Positions 10,605 through 21,817 of a DNA stretch of 64,000 nucleotides are shown in pieces (the first letter of the stretch is position 1; every line of letters starts with the position of its first letter). A program made the position numbers and the translations under genes. The DNA is from Siphonodentalium dalli (Eukaryota > Mollusca > Scaphopoda > Gadilida > Siphonodentaliidae). The stretch is taken from positions 218,443,982-218,507,981 of the forward strand of contig CP136063.1 of the NCBI GenBank assembly GCA_032622095.1, given 5' to 3'. The notes under the pieces are model-generated. The model did no database searches and was not told the origin of the DNA. It was given only the letters and a program-made list of their open reading frames with translations.

Positions 10605-12979
10605 GTGAACGCGTTAGTAAATAAACATCCTATATGATTCGATCGGAGTGAACACGTTAGTAAATAAACATCTTATACGATTCGATCGGAGTGAACGCGT
10701 TAGTAAATAAACATCTTATACGATTCAATCGGAGTGAACACGTTAGTAAATAAACATCTTATACGATTCGATCGGAGTGAACACGATAGTAAATAAGCAT
10801 CTTATACGATTCGATCGGAGTGAACACGTTAGGAAATAAACATCTTATACGATTCAATCGGAGTGAACACGTTAGGAAATAAACATCTTATACGATTCGA
10901 TCGGAGTGAACACGTTAGGAAATAAACATCTTATACGATTCAATCGGAGTGAACACGTTAGCAAATAAACATCTTATACGATTCAATCGGAGTGAACACG
11001 TTAGGAAATAAACATCTTATACGATTCGATCGGAGTGAACACGTTAGCAAATAAACATCTTATACGATTCGATCGGAATGAACACGTTAGTAAATAAACA
11101 TCCTAAATGATTCGATCGGCGAGAAGACGTTAGTAAATAAACATCGTATATGATTCGATCGGAGTGAACGCGTTAGTAAATAAACATCTTATACGATTCG
11201 ATAGGAGTGAACGCGTTAGTAAATAAACATCTTATACGATTCGATAGGAGTGAACGCGTTAGTAAATAAACATCCTAAATGATTCGTTCGGAATGAACGC
11301 GTTAGTAAATAAACATCCTAAATGATTCGTTCGGAGTGAACGCGTTAGTAAATAAACATGCAATATGATTCGATCGGAGTGAACGCGTTAGTAAATAAAC
11401 ATCCTAAATGATTCGTTCGGAATGAACGCGTTAGTAAATAAACATCCTAAATGATTCGATCGGAATGAACGCGTCAGTAAATAAACATCCTAAATGATTC
11501 GTTCGGAGTGAACGCGTTAGTAAATAAACATCCTAAATGATTCGATCGGAATGAACGCGTCAGTAAATAAACATCCTAAATGATTCGTTCGGAATGAACG
11601 CGTTAGTAAATAAACATCCTAAATGATTCGTTCGGAGTGAACGCGTTAGTAAATAAACATCCTAAATGATTCGTTCGGAGTGAACGCGTTAGTAAATAAA
11701 AATCCTAAATGATTCGATCGGAATGAACGCGTCAGTAAATAAACATCCTAAATGATTCGTTCGGAGTGAACGCGTTAGTAAATAAACATCCTAAATGATT
11801 CGATCGGAATGAACGCGTCAGTAAATAAACATCCTAAATGATTCGTTCGGAGTGAACGCGTTAGTAAATAAACATCCTAAATGATTCGATCGGAATGAAC
11901 GCGTTAGTAAATAAACATCCTATATGATTCGATCGGAATGAACGCGTTAGTGAATAAACATGCTATATGATTCGATCGGAATGAACGCGTCAGTAAATAA
12001 ACATCCTAAATGATTCGATCGGAATGAACGCGTTAGTAAATAAACATCCTATATGATTCGATCGGAGTGAAAGCGTTAGTAAATAAACATCCTAAATGAT
12101 TCGTTCGGAGTGAACGCGTTAGTAAATAAACATCCTAAATGATTCGATCGGAATGAACGCGTCAGTAAATAAACATCCTAAATGATTCGTTCTGAATGAA
12201 CGCGTTAGTAAATAAATATCCTAAATGATTCGTTCTGAATGAACGCGTTAGTAAATAAACATGCTATATGATTCGGTCGGAATGAACGCGTCAGTAAATA
12301 AACATCCTAAATGATTCGTTCGGAATGAACGCGTCAGTAAATAAACATCCTAAATGATTCGTTCGGAATGAACGCGTTAGTAAATAAACATCTTATATGA
12401 TTCGATCGGAATGAACGCGTCAGTAAATAAACATCCTAAATGATTCGATCGGAATGAACGCGTTAGTAAATAAACATCCAATATGATTCGATCGGAATGA
12501 ATGCGTTAGTAAATAAACATCCTAAATGATTCGTTCGGAATGAACGCGTTAGTAAATAAACATCCTATATGATTCGATCGGAATGAACGCGTTAGTAAAT
12601 AAACATGCTATATGATTCGATCGGAATGAACGCGTCAGTAAATAAACATCCTAAATGATTCGATCGGAATGAACGCGTTAGTAAATAAACATCCTATATG
12701 ATTCGATCGGAATGAACGCGTCAGTTAATAAACATCCTAAATGATTCGATCGGAATGAACGCGTCAGTAAATAAACATCCTATATGATTCGATCGGAATG
12801 AACGCGTCAGTTAATAAACATCCTAAATGATTCGATCGGAATGAACGCGTCAGTAAATAAACATCCTAAATGATTCAATCGGAGTGACGCGTCAGTTAAT
12901 AAACATCCTATATGATTCGATCAGAATGAACGCGTCAGTAAATAAACATACTAAATGATTCAATCGGAGTGAACGCGTT
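10605..12979 (+). repeat. 43-bp minisatellite, about 55 copies
   Basis: The unit is GTGAACGCGTTAGTAAATAA followed by ACATCCTAAATGATTCGTTCGGA. The first dozen copies share CTTATACGATT and GAACACG, while the rest use CCTAAATGATT and GAACGCG. In the later part, units with CGATCGGAA/GCGTCAG alternate with CGTTCGGAG/GCGTTAG, producing an 86-bp higher-order period. No spacers, so it is not a CRISPR array. Confidence 0.95.
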
Positions 12980-13115
12980 GTCGGACAGTCACGATATTTC
13001 AATTCTCGGTGTTTTCTTTTGTCCATAGGAGTTCACTGTCGACGCGATCCAGTTCTATACCTCGTAACTTCTAAGAGTCATTATTATGAAGATAAATATT
13101 CATGCTTGGCGATAA

Positions 13116-13172
13116 GGCTAGTTTTCGTGCATGGCCATAGCGACGAGGCGACATTGTCCACGAAAACTAGCC
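13116..13172. repeat. 14-bp perfect hairpin
   Basis: GGCTAGTTTTCGTG (13116-13129) pairs exactly with CACGAAAACTAGCC (13159-13172). Weaker pairing continues outward. It may be the remnant of a small inverted-repeat element. Confidence 0.5.
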
Positions 13173-13282
13173 AAAGTCTCCATACATGAATCATTACAAA
13201 CACATTGTGGACATAACACGTTTATCTAGGATTCGTGTGAGAGGATCCATCACAACAATTACATTTTTAGGAGTTTTTTCAA

Positions 13283-15257
13283 ATGATAAAATTGTTGGAC
13301 GTTCGACGATTAGCTTTCTTGAGTAAGTTCTCCCAATACGGAACTGTAGCATATCTCAAATCGGGAAATACTTTACCGGAGATCGTGATGGCGAAAAGTA
13401 GAGTGGCGCCGCTGAAAAAATTGACAATACCTCAACTAGAATTGATGGCTGCTCTGATGGCTGCTCGCATGGCTTCAAATATCATTCAAAGTTTCCAATT
13501 TAATCCACCTGTAAAAACAATCATGTGGACCGACAGTACACTTGTTCTGTATTGGTTGAATTCAACAAAACTCTGCCGTTGTTTGTATCCAACAGGGTTA
13601 GCGAGATCAAAGACTTAATCGACGCGAGAAATTGGCATCACTGTGTTTCCGCGGATAACACTGCAGACTGTTTGAGTCGTGGCGTTTCTACTAACTGCAT
13701 TTTGGCATGTGATCTATGGTGGCACGGACCCACATGGCTACATTCTGAACCGCGTCAATTTCCCGAATGGAATGTTCCTCCCAGTGACCTTGAAAATGAT
13801 TCATACATTCAACCATCTGTTACTTTGAACGTTGCAGACAATATCCAATCACCCGCTCTGACCTCAAAACTGATCGAACCAGGCAATTATTCATCTTTCC
13901 GCAAGTTAGTCAGGATCACTGCATTTGTATTCCGGTTCAAAACCAACTTATCAAAAGTTCCATCTGATCGCGAACTTGGACCGTTATTAATTGCCGAGCT
14001 ACATAAAGCTGAGTTGTTTCTTGTCAAACAATCACAACGTGATGATTATTCTGACGTACTTACATCTCTTCAGAATGCAGACTCGCGTACAAAACCTATT
14101 GTGACCCAGTTGCAGTTGTTCGAAGACGACTCGGGTGTCATTCGCAGTCAAGGTCGTATTGGAAACTCATCGGTAGACTATGATTGCAAATTCCCTATCA
14201 TCTTACATCCGAACAATTCATTATCTGACCTAATAATAAGACATCACCATATGCTGACATTACACTCTGGTGTCAATCAAACTGTTTCATCTGTTCGTCA
14301 AAAATATTTGACTCCTCGCATCAGACAAGCCACCAAACGAATTCTTAAATCGTGTGTTGTGTGCAAAAAGGTAATAGGTAAACCATTCAGAGCACCGGCG
14401 CCTCCTCATCTTCCTACCGACAGAGTGAACCAGTGAGAACCATTTGAAGTGACAGGGGTTGATTTTACTGGACATTTAAACGTGAAGGAAGCCCCATACA
14501 AAGTGTATGTTTATTCACATGTGCGTCAACACGCGCATTACATTTAGAAATTGTGAACGATTTAACTGTTGACTCCTTCATGCATTGTTTCAGAAGATTT
14601 GTAAGCAGACGAGGCCTTCCACGGAAGATGATATCAGACAACGGCAGTACCTTTTTAGGAGCAGCAACGCATCTAAAACAATTGTTTGCAGATCCACATA
14701 TTTCAAACGAGCTGTCGAAAAGAAATATTCAGTGGACCTTTATTCCCAAAAGGGCACCTTGGTATGGTGGGTTTTGGGAGCGACTTATTGGATTGACAAA
14801 AACTTCCTTGAAGAAGGTGTTAGGAGTCAGGAAGGTTCATCTGCACGAATTGATAACTATAGTTACCGAAGTCGAAGCAGCGATCAATGACAGGCCACTA
14901 ACTTTCGTGTCACCGAGCGTTGACGATCCACAGCCAGTGACTCCATCAAAGTTGATATGTGGCAGAAACTTGTTGACGCTTCCTCATCCCACCGTTGATC
15001 AGGACAGTGTTGTTGATCCAAATTACTACGATGATTCTGGTAACAGTTCTGTGTATGTTCGCAGATCGAACAACATTGCCCTCATGTTACATAATCTTTC
15101 GACACGATGGCAACGCGAATACTTATTATCTCTTCGTGAACATCATAACTCAGTGAAGTCTGGAAGTGGCGATAATGTTAACATTGGTGATATTGTTCAA
15201 ATACACGACGAATGTTCTCGTTTACAATGGAAACTAGCCGTAGTTACCGATCTTCAC
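13283..15257 (+). pseudogene. BEL/Pao retrotransposon pol: RNase H and integrase, broken
   Basis: The first frame (13283-13618) has AKSRVAPLKKLTIPQLELMA and WTDSTLVL, the RNase H-like region of BEL/Pao pol. A frameshift near 13570-13580 moves the reading to 13525-14436, which carries NTADCLSRG, WWHGPTWL and an integrase zinc-binding HHCC module (HHH...H...CVVC). After a stop at 14434-14436 the integrase core follows: GVDFTG (first Asp), then another frame shift before 14553, SDNG (second Asp) and WERLIG (Glu), so all three DDE acidic positions can be located. The RT and protease are missing upstream. The reading is cut near 15250 by a CR1-like insertion and resumes at 18144. The element is inactive. 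Confidence 0.88.
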
Positions 15258-17715
15258 GTGGGTATTTCTTAAGTAATATATTTTCCTTTGGTTTCATACC
15301 TAGTATAACTAGGCCGACACGACTTACCGAACATTCGGCAACCCTCATAGACCATATATATACCAACAGTGCAACTGCGGGCAGCAAATCTGTTAAAATA
15401 CTCACTGATGTATCGGACCATCTCGCTATCTTCTTTCTCGAACCATCACGAGGCACATAACCTTCGCGTACGCCGGATGGTGACAACATAAAACCATATC
15501 GAGTCTTTAATGACAAAAATACTAGAACGTTCAAAAATATATTAAAAAATTGTAACTTTCAGCCAGTCTTAAACTGTAAATCAGTGAACGAGTCATATGA
15601 TATATTCTTGGAACTATATATGGATGCCTTTGAAAAAGCATTCCCGTTGACAAATAGGAAAGTCCCCAGAAAGTACATCAAACGAGAACCATGGATTACA
15701 AATGGAATTCTTAAATCCTCTCTGGAAAAAAATAAACTCTATATAAAAAAATTGAAGACACCAACAGAAGAAAACAAAAACAGATATAAGTCGTACTGCC
15801 AGACGTACAGAAGCACAATAAGACTAAGCAAGAACACGTACTATTGTGATATATTGGAACAAAACAAGAGAGATATAAAGGCTACCTGGAGGATATTGAA
15901 TGGAGCGATCAATAAAACTTCTAATGCAAACTCAATTCCTTCTATATTTGTAGATAACCAGATAAAAATCACTCATAAAACCGATATAGCAGAAATGTTT
16001 AATGATTATTTTTCAAGTATTGGTCAACAAACAAGTGAAAGAGTCATACACGAACATAGTGCAAATTACTCAGATTATCTTCTTTACGGGGAAACAGATG
16101 TATTAAAGTTAGCCCCCACTAATGAACAAGAAATCATACTGACTTGCCTAAATTTTAAAAGCAAAAATAGCAAAGACGTGCATGGTTTAACGAGTAAGAT
16201 AATGAAGGCAACGGTAGAAGAGATAGCAATCGCCCTAAAACATATATTCAATTTATCACTAAAATATGGCATATTTCCCCAAAAAATGAAATTGTTCCGA
16301 GTTGTCCCGATCTACAAAAGCGGCAATAAGGATGAATTCAGTAATTATAGACCCATTAGTATATTGCCTTGTTTCTCAAAAATATTGGAAAAAATAATGT
16401 CTAAAAGATTGGTAGATTTCTTAAATGATAACGATACCCTGTATGAACATCAGTATGGTTTCAGAAAAAGTCACTCAACAATACATCCATCCCGTTATGC
16501 ACTTACTTGAAGATGTAGTCGAACAAAATGATGAACCCACTCGAGACTCCACCTTAGCCATTTTCATTGACCTTTCAAAAGCTTTTGATACAATTAGTCA
16601 TGATATCCTACTAAGTAAAATGGATCACTATGGAATACGTGGCATTGCGAATGATTGGTTCAGAGACTATTTGTCCGAAAGACGACAGTTTACTGACTTC
16701 AATGGTAGTATTTCTAGTCTTAAGGGTATACTCAACGGAGTGCCCCAGGGCTCCATACTCGGTCCGACAATTATCCTCATTTACGTGAATGATATGTCTG
16801 CTGCAACTTCATTGAAATTGTTATCATTCGCCGATGATACTACGCTATACACATCCGGCAATAACGGCCATCTTATTGAAAACATCGTGAACAACGAGCT
16901 AAAAGATGTCTACAAATGGTGTTGTTGTAACTGCCTATCCATAAACAAAACTAAAAGTAAATATATGCTTCTTCATCCAAAAAACAATGACGACAAATGG
17001 AATGTTCTAAAGATATACATAAACGACGTAGAACTCAAGCGTGTTGGAAACAAAAGTGATGAAACATCCCTAAAATTTCTCGGAATTACAATCGATGAAA
17101 ACCTCACGTTTAAAGACCATACCTCGGCAGTATGTTCTAAAATGGCAAGAGCCCTATATGGTATGAACAAGGTGATTAATTTTTCCCAGGAGATGTCCTT
17201 CGAACGCTATATTAGCCTTAATTCAAAGCCGTCTTGTCTATGGAATTCAAATTTGGGGGCACTCAGTATCATCCAATAAGGCCTTCCTACTACATAAAAG
17301 AGCTATCAGAACAATAAGCTATGCCAAATACAACAGCCACACTGAACCCTTATTCAAAAAAAGAAATATTTTGAAATTCAGAGATTTGCATGCCTGTCAT
17401 GTTAGTCTGTTTATGTATGATTGGACACATTTTAACCTACCGGCATCATTTCTAACAGCATTTGACAACAAGATATCAATCACCAGACAATCTGGATGCA
17501 TTAGGGAAATTAAATCACGAACGAAATTCTCGGAGGTTTTACCTAAACATTCATTCCCAAGATTATGGAATGAAACTGACAAAAAACTAAAATCAATTGA
17601 AAGCCGACAAAACTTTAAATATCAAATGAAGGTCAATGTTATCAATGCATATGATGCACACTTTAAATGTAAAAACAAAACTTGCAGAGAATGTTTTCCT
17701 CCCAAAAGCTCATAA
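15258..17715 (+). pseudogene. ORF2 remains: endonuclease end and reverse transcriptase
   Basis: Three main frames carry the protein. 15260-15460 is the endonuclease C-terminus. 15584-16510 is the linker and RT start (SNYRPISILP, YEHQYGFRKSHST). After a frameshift near 16490, the frame up to 17279 has FIDLSKAFDTISHD, GVPQGSILGP, FADDTTLY and KFLGITIDENLTF, including the catalytic Asp pair. Another disruption near 17230-17290 precedes 17371-17715, the C-terminal region ending in a Cys-rich CKNKTCRECF. Multiple frameshifts make it non-functional. Similarity by eye to the 39.6-41.8 kb copy is high in the RT motifs but lower elsewhere, so they are related subfamilies. Confidence 0.88.
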
Positions 17716-18143
17716 TTAAACTACATATACTTAACTCCCGAGTAACAAGCCAGCCCCCTCCCCGGTCGTGAGTGCTGATTACCCTGAAAACTCGCCCTTA
17801 TTGGACCCTGCTAACACGATTTAAATATAACATACGCATTATCATTGTTACTTAAGCAGGGTCCAACTTACTATTAGAAAGTGTTCTTTAAATTGCCGTG
17901 CACACGCATACATAGCCATAACTATACGGTACAATGTACTTAATACAATATTTTTATATTATAAATTACAGTATTTTCTTATTAGCACATCAACTTGAGA
18001 TTATGCCATTGATATATTAGTTATTATATTTGACAACGGGGGTGACAGGAAGACAGCCAATCCTGGTTATGCCACTCCCACACAATAATTATACTTGATT
18101 TTTTATATATTATTGTTGATTTGTTGTAAACTAATTATTGTGT
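15258..18143 (+). mobile_element. CR1-like (Jockey superfamily) non-LTR retrotransposon, 5'-truncated
   Basis: The copy starts in the endonuclease domain (ITRPTRLTEHSATLIDHIYT, then VSDH, the last catalytic Asp-His), so about the first two thirds of that domain is absent, as expected from incomplete reverse transcription. Reverse transcriptase motifs follow. The 3' UTR contains GGGGGTGACAGGAAGACAGC, a block also found after the two copies at 37.9-43.9 kb, and CACACAATAATTA / TAATTATTGTGTG inverted repeats near 18078 and 18130. It lies inside the BEL/Pao element, so it is the younger of the two. Confidence 0.85.
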
Positions 18144-18440
18144 GCATAAAACATCTACAGATGGTAAAGTCAGATCTGTAACACTACGAACCAAAAATGG
18201 TGTTACAAACAGACCTATTACCAAACTGTTTCCTCTTGAAGTCAATGATCAAGAAGTTGCTTCAACCGTGTGCGATAGAGGTCAACTGCCTCATTCCAAT
18301 GGAACACGTTCATCAAAGCGAACACCACGCGCTGCAGCAGTAAAGGCAAGTGCGCGCATATCTGATATGTACGTCAGCGACATTCTGTAAATGTATATAA
18401 CCTTTGATGACTTTCTGTTCGGCCTCCCCCGGAGGATGTC
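18144..18440 (+). pseudogene. BEL/Pao pol C-terminus (continues 13283-15257)
   Basis: The frame DGKVRSVTLRTKNG followed by NRPITKLFPLEV is the conserved end of BEL/Pao polyproteins (the segment before the 3' LTR). It directly continues the KLAVVTDL reading that stops near 15250, showing that the CR1-like element split this ORF. The frame ends at 18388-18390, but a PPPED-coding stretch near 18425 matches the usual last residues, suggesting one more disruption. Confidence 0.82.
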
Positions 18441-18700
18441 ACGGATATATCTATGCTTGGCCTAAACGCTTGACGCTCGTTATTATAAATTACCATGCTG
18501 AGCATATCGTGAGAGATAGTATGGCATTGTTTAATGTATGTGTTGTATGTCAGTATTGCTTTGTCTCTAGTCGAATAAACATGTATCGCGTCGTATCCAG
18601 TTGTCGAATTCCCGTACATTATCTCGATTTGCAAAATTCTCGCAACCTGCAAGTTTACGCGAAAATGACTAACGGAAATTGAATTCAATGGACAAAAATG
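18436..18700 (+). repeat. possible 3' LTR of the BEL/Pao element
   Basis: In BEL/Pao elements the LTR typically begins with TGT right after a Pro-rich end of pol. Here TGTCACGGATATATC follows GGCCTCCCCCGGAGGA. The right end is not defined because no 5' LTR remains for comparison. Confidence 0.35.
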
Positions 18701-18880
18701 TCTTACACCTGCGTTTTGATATAATTATATAATAAATACTCAACAAATGTGTATTAGTTACTTTGTGATATGTTTTACCATAATACCCACGATGGGAGGC
18801 AATCAAATAATGTTAAAATCTATTTGTTTCTCGCAAGAATATACATTGAAATGTTGTTTCAATTTCTCAGACGATTGATG

Positions 18881-18921
18881 TGACGTCAGTTCAATCATGA
18901 TTTAGACAGTCAATGACGTCA
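18881..18921. promoter_or_regulatory. two perfect TGACGTCA (CRE-type) sites
   Basis: TGACGTCA occurs at 18881-18888 and 18914-18921, 33 bp apart, about 1.1 kb upstream of the first exon at 20003. A related TGACGTAG lies near 19341. This octamer is the classic CREB/ATF site. Activity here is inference. Confidence 0.4.
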
Positions 18922-19365
18922 TGTACCGCAACTGCAGTAATGCTACAGGTGTTTTATCGCCAATTTTATCAAGGAATATCACAGGAAATGGTAGATAAAG
19001 ACGTGAACTTGTACGCTGAGTATCCACCGCAAAGGTGGCTTTTTGACGAGAATGCCTCACAACATATAAAATGTGGATTTTAACAAGCTAATTAATTAAA
19101 CAAAGTGAAGGGATTCACACGAACTTTGTATAATTACTTTGCCGGTCAAAACCAACGACCCCAATCGATCTGCAAGTTGTTCCTTGTAATCATATACGAG
19201 TACATTTTAATATCACTTTAATCATTTGAACAACTTTTTAAAAAATAGAAAAAACAATTGCAAGTAACTTATTGTTCAAATTCCAACAAAGTCTCACAAT
19301 GACAACACGCAGCGATCGGATGCACACGATCGGCTTGAAGTGACGTAGGCACTTTGTTCATCAAC

Positions 19366-19395
19366 CAATAACTGAAGTGTCGACTTCAGTTATTG
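19366..19395. repeat. 12-bp perfect hairpin upstream of exon 1
   Basis: CAATAACTGAAG and CTTCAGTTATTG are separated by only TGTCGA; weaker pairing (GTTCAT / ATGAAC) continues outside. It may be a small inverted-repeat relic or a palindromic protein site. Confidence 0.5.
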
Positions 19396-19658
19396 ATTTA
19401 TGAACATCGGAAACATTCATGTTAACGTATGGCGAAATGTACAGATTCCTACGGGAGCGAATTGTGTGAATGTAGAGGGTGTGTGATTATTTACTTTTAC
19501 CCCAGGTAACCCTGATTTTATATATTTACCACATGTTCTCGAACTCCTCTATCAGGTTTGCCGCCGTATAGAAAATATTTCTATGTCAGATACTTCAAAG
19601 TCGGCAAATAGCCGAACGACAACGTCACGCCGGAAACAACCGAATCGATTAGCGAGGA

Positions 19659-19666
19659 TATATAAA
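19659..19666 (+). promoter_or_regulatory. candidate TATA box for the PAN/C-lectin gene
   Basis: TATATAAA lies 337 bp upstream of the proposed ATG at 20003, in a less AT-rich context. If used, transcription would start near 19690 with a leader of about 310 bases. No transcript evidence is available. Confidence 0.25.
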
Positions 19667-20002
19667 CAAGATCTCAAAAAGAATTCAATGGTGCACCCCG
19701 AACAGTGGTTCTTGTCGAAGTTCCTTTCCGGAGTATATTGATAGATAGTTGAGTGCCCAATATAGAAAACCACAAGAAGGGACGTGAATGTCTGTGGACA
19801 AAAGACTACGCAGATGATACATATCATTATCGTGACTGTAAAACTATCCGTTCACTACAAATAACCCATGTGTCATTGTTTGAAGGAAGCGGGTCCAATT
19901 TATTGACAGAAAAACTTCAGAAGATCCAAACACGACATCGCAGAGGATGCATATTTTTGGACGAAAGGAACGCGCCAGCACAAATTCGCGAATGTAGTGA
20001 AG

Positions 20003-20291
20003 ATGGTGGATTTTACTTCTTCGTATGTTTTCCTTAAGTTAACATGGCTGTTATGCAGTGTTGTTCGTGCTACACAAAATATCACAACCACCCAGTACAG
20101 CTTGATTGGAATGAAAGTAACTACAAACATAACCGTGCGCACCAGCTCTTGTAGATCGCGAATCGAATGCGCCTCCATGTGCGCCTCCAACGAAACTTGT
20201 TTCACTTTTTCGTTCGGTTCAAATGAGTGCAACATGACGTCAGGACGACCGAGTGATGAAATGACAGGGGCCGTGTACAGGACCATCCCAG
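20003..20291 (+). CDS. exon 1 of secreted PAN/apple-domain protein
   Basis: The exon starts at ATG 20003 in a good context (A at -3, G at +4). Residues 1-23 (MVDFTSSYVF, LKLTWLLCSVVRA) form a signal peptide with a probable cut after VRA. Residues about 30-95 carry Cys spacing typical of PAN/apple domains (SSCRSRIECASMCASNETCF, later ECNM) and four N-glycosylation sequons (NIT, NIT, NET, NMT). The exon ends at CCCAG before GTGAGC, a near-ideal splice donor, in phase 1. Beyond it the frame becomes low-complexity His/Arg, clearly not protein. The split codon G plus AC at 44505 gives Asp in frame with the second exon. The product is probably a secreted or membrane-anchored adhesion or lectin-type protein. 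Ligand unknown. Confidence 0.68.
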
Positions 20292-20299
20292 GTGAGCAA

Positions 20300-20457
20300 C
20301 ATCACCATCATAATAAACATCGCCATCGTCTTCATCGACGTCGTCGTCGTCGTCATCGACATCGTCGTCGTCATCATCGTCATTATTAGTATCATCAGCA
20401 TCATCATCGTGATCGTGATCGTCATCATCATCGTCGTCATCATCACCATCATTATAT
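20300..20457. repeat. CATCGT-rich trinucleotide microsatellite
   Basis: Imperfect (ATC/GTC)n tract just inside the intron, 9 bases after the donor. It is open in several frames, which mimics coding sequence (His/Arg or Ile/Val runs). Confidence 0.9.
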
Positions 20458-20939
20458 TTATGTTTCGCTCAGTTGTTTCGTTACACTATCATCAGGTCTG
20501 TTTAACCTACCCCTTGACTTACATATCGGACATCAGAAGCGTCGTCGTCGGTGTCCTGATTAATACGGAATTATGATGGCAAGTTAAAATTCGAAGCTAA
20601 CGATCATGGCGTTAAACATTGAAAAAGGTTAAGTCATTGAAAAGAATTATAAAAACAATATTATGACTAAAATATTTGCACTTACAACATTTCAGTGAAG
20701 TTTGTAACATTTTGTTTTACATAACATAGTTTCAAAATGTGAAATTTCGTCACTGGAGAACTATCAATAACGCATATAAGAACAAACTTTATCTATTTCT
20801 TCCATGTTCTTCTTGGTGGTTGTTTACAGATTGTTTTTTATTTTTTTTGCACATTTACCCACTTCAATTGTCTTGGGTCCCTTTAACCATTTCTATTCTA
20901 AACATTGACTTATCCCACAAGAAATGATGAGATAATAAG

Positions 20940-21160
20940 GTGATTTGTTAAACTTATTACCTTAACATTTCCCTCAATAAATAAGTATCCTTCTCTACTG
21001 TTATTTATCTGTCGTCTGCTTATATTACATGTACATTATTTGTCGTCTGCTTGTACCATCTTAACATCCATCCAAAATGAGGAATAACTCATTCCAATGT
21101 ACACTTTTTAACTGAGTGGGAGCATCCAACTGAAAGAAAGTGTCAATTCAAACAGTCACG
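20940..21160. repeat. dispersed repeat, related copy at 24.76-24.97 kb
   Basis: ATTTATCTGTCGTCTGCTT and ATTCCAATGTA...GAGTGGGAGCATCCA recur at about 24840-24930 as ATTTATCTGTCGTCTGCTT and ATTCCAATGTA...GAATGGGAGAATCCA in the same order. Non-coding, family unknown. Confidence 0.5.
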
Positions 21161-21815
21161 CTGCTAATAACAAATTGGTCATAGTGAAGAGAGTCAGTGT
21201 TCAGTGAGATCTGAATAAAATTGCCGGGGTAGAGCAACTCAAGATCAGTTCAGCAGATAAGTGTAAGATATTAAGAATCCAATATTTATTCATTGAGTGA
21301 AACTTGGAATCTGTCTCCCATCACATTGTCTTGAATAATGCCTTCCTTCACCATCCTCTCTTTCTAAACTTTCTTAACTCTAACAATTGTTCTTTCCTGT
21401 CATTGATTATCTTCAATTCCAAAATCTTACCACACTCCACTTCTTATCTTATCTCTTGCTATATGTTGGTATGTGAACTATATTAAAATCACCACTGAGT
21501 TATCTAAAGTAACAACCAAGCGAACATTCCAGCCTGACTCGACCAAACGGCCATATGTCGTTCGGAAAATTTGAAATTTGAGCGATCTGGGAGAGGACAT
21601 ACACAAAAGCCACAATAGGCTTGTTGTTTCATCCCATTCCAATCACCCATAATTGTTCATTAGCATTTTGTTAAAATATTAATCATTTTTTACATTGGGA
21701 ATAAGCATTGTTTACACCAATGCCTTCTCTGGGCAGCATATGCTTTAGATAAGGAATTGATTATATTAGTAGATTGTCTGATGATAAGAATCACAAAAGA
21801 CTGTGTATACACACC
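21160..21815. other. intronic sequence without features
   Basis: No gene, splice-bounded exon or repeat recognised. Confidence 0.45.
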
Positions 21816-21817
21816 AT

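Noticed and set aside
10605-12979. CRISPR-like array
   Set aside because: Units are contiguous with no unique spacers, and the genomic context is animal. The same applies to the arrays at 45.7, 55.9 and 5.3 kb.
19753-20037. 94-codon frame overlapping the start of exon 1 in another phase
   Set aside because: No signal peptide or domain; probably leader sequence of the gene starting at 20003.
20292-20389. His/Arg-rich C-terminal extension of the exon-1 frame
   Set aside because: It lies after a strong GTGAGC splice donor and is a translated trinucleotide microsatellite.
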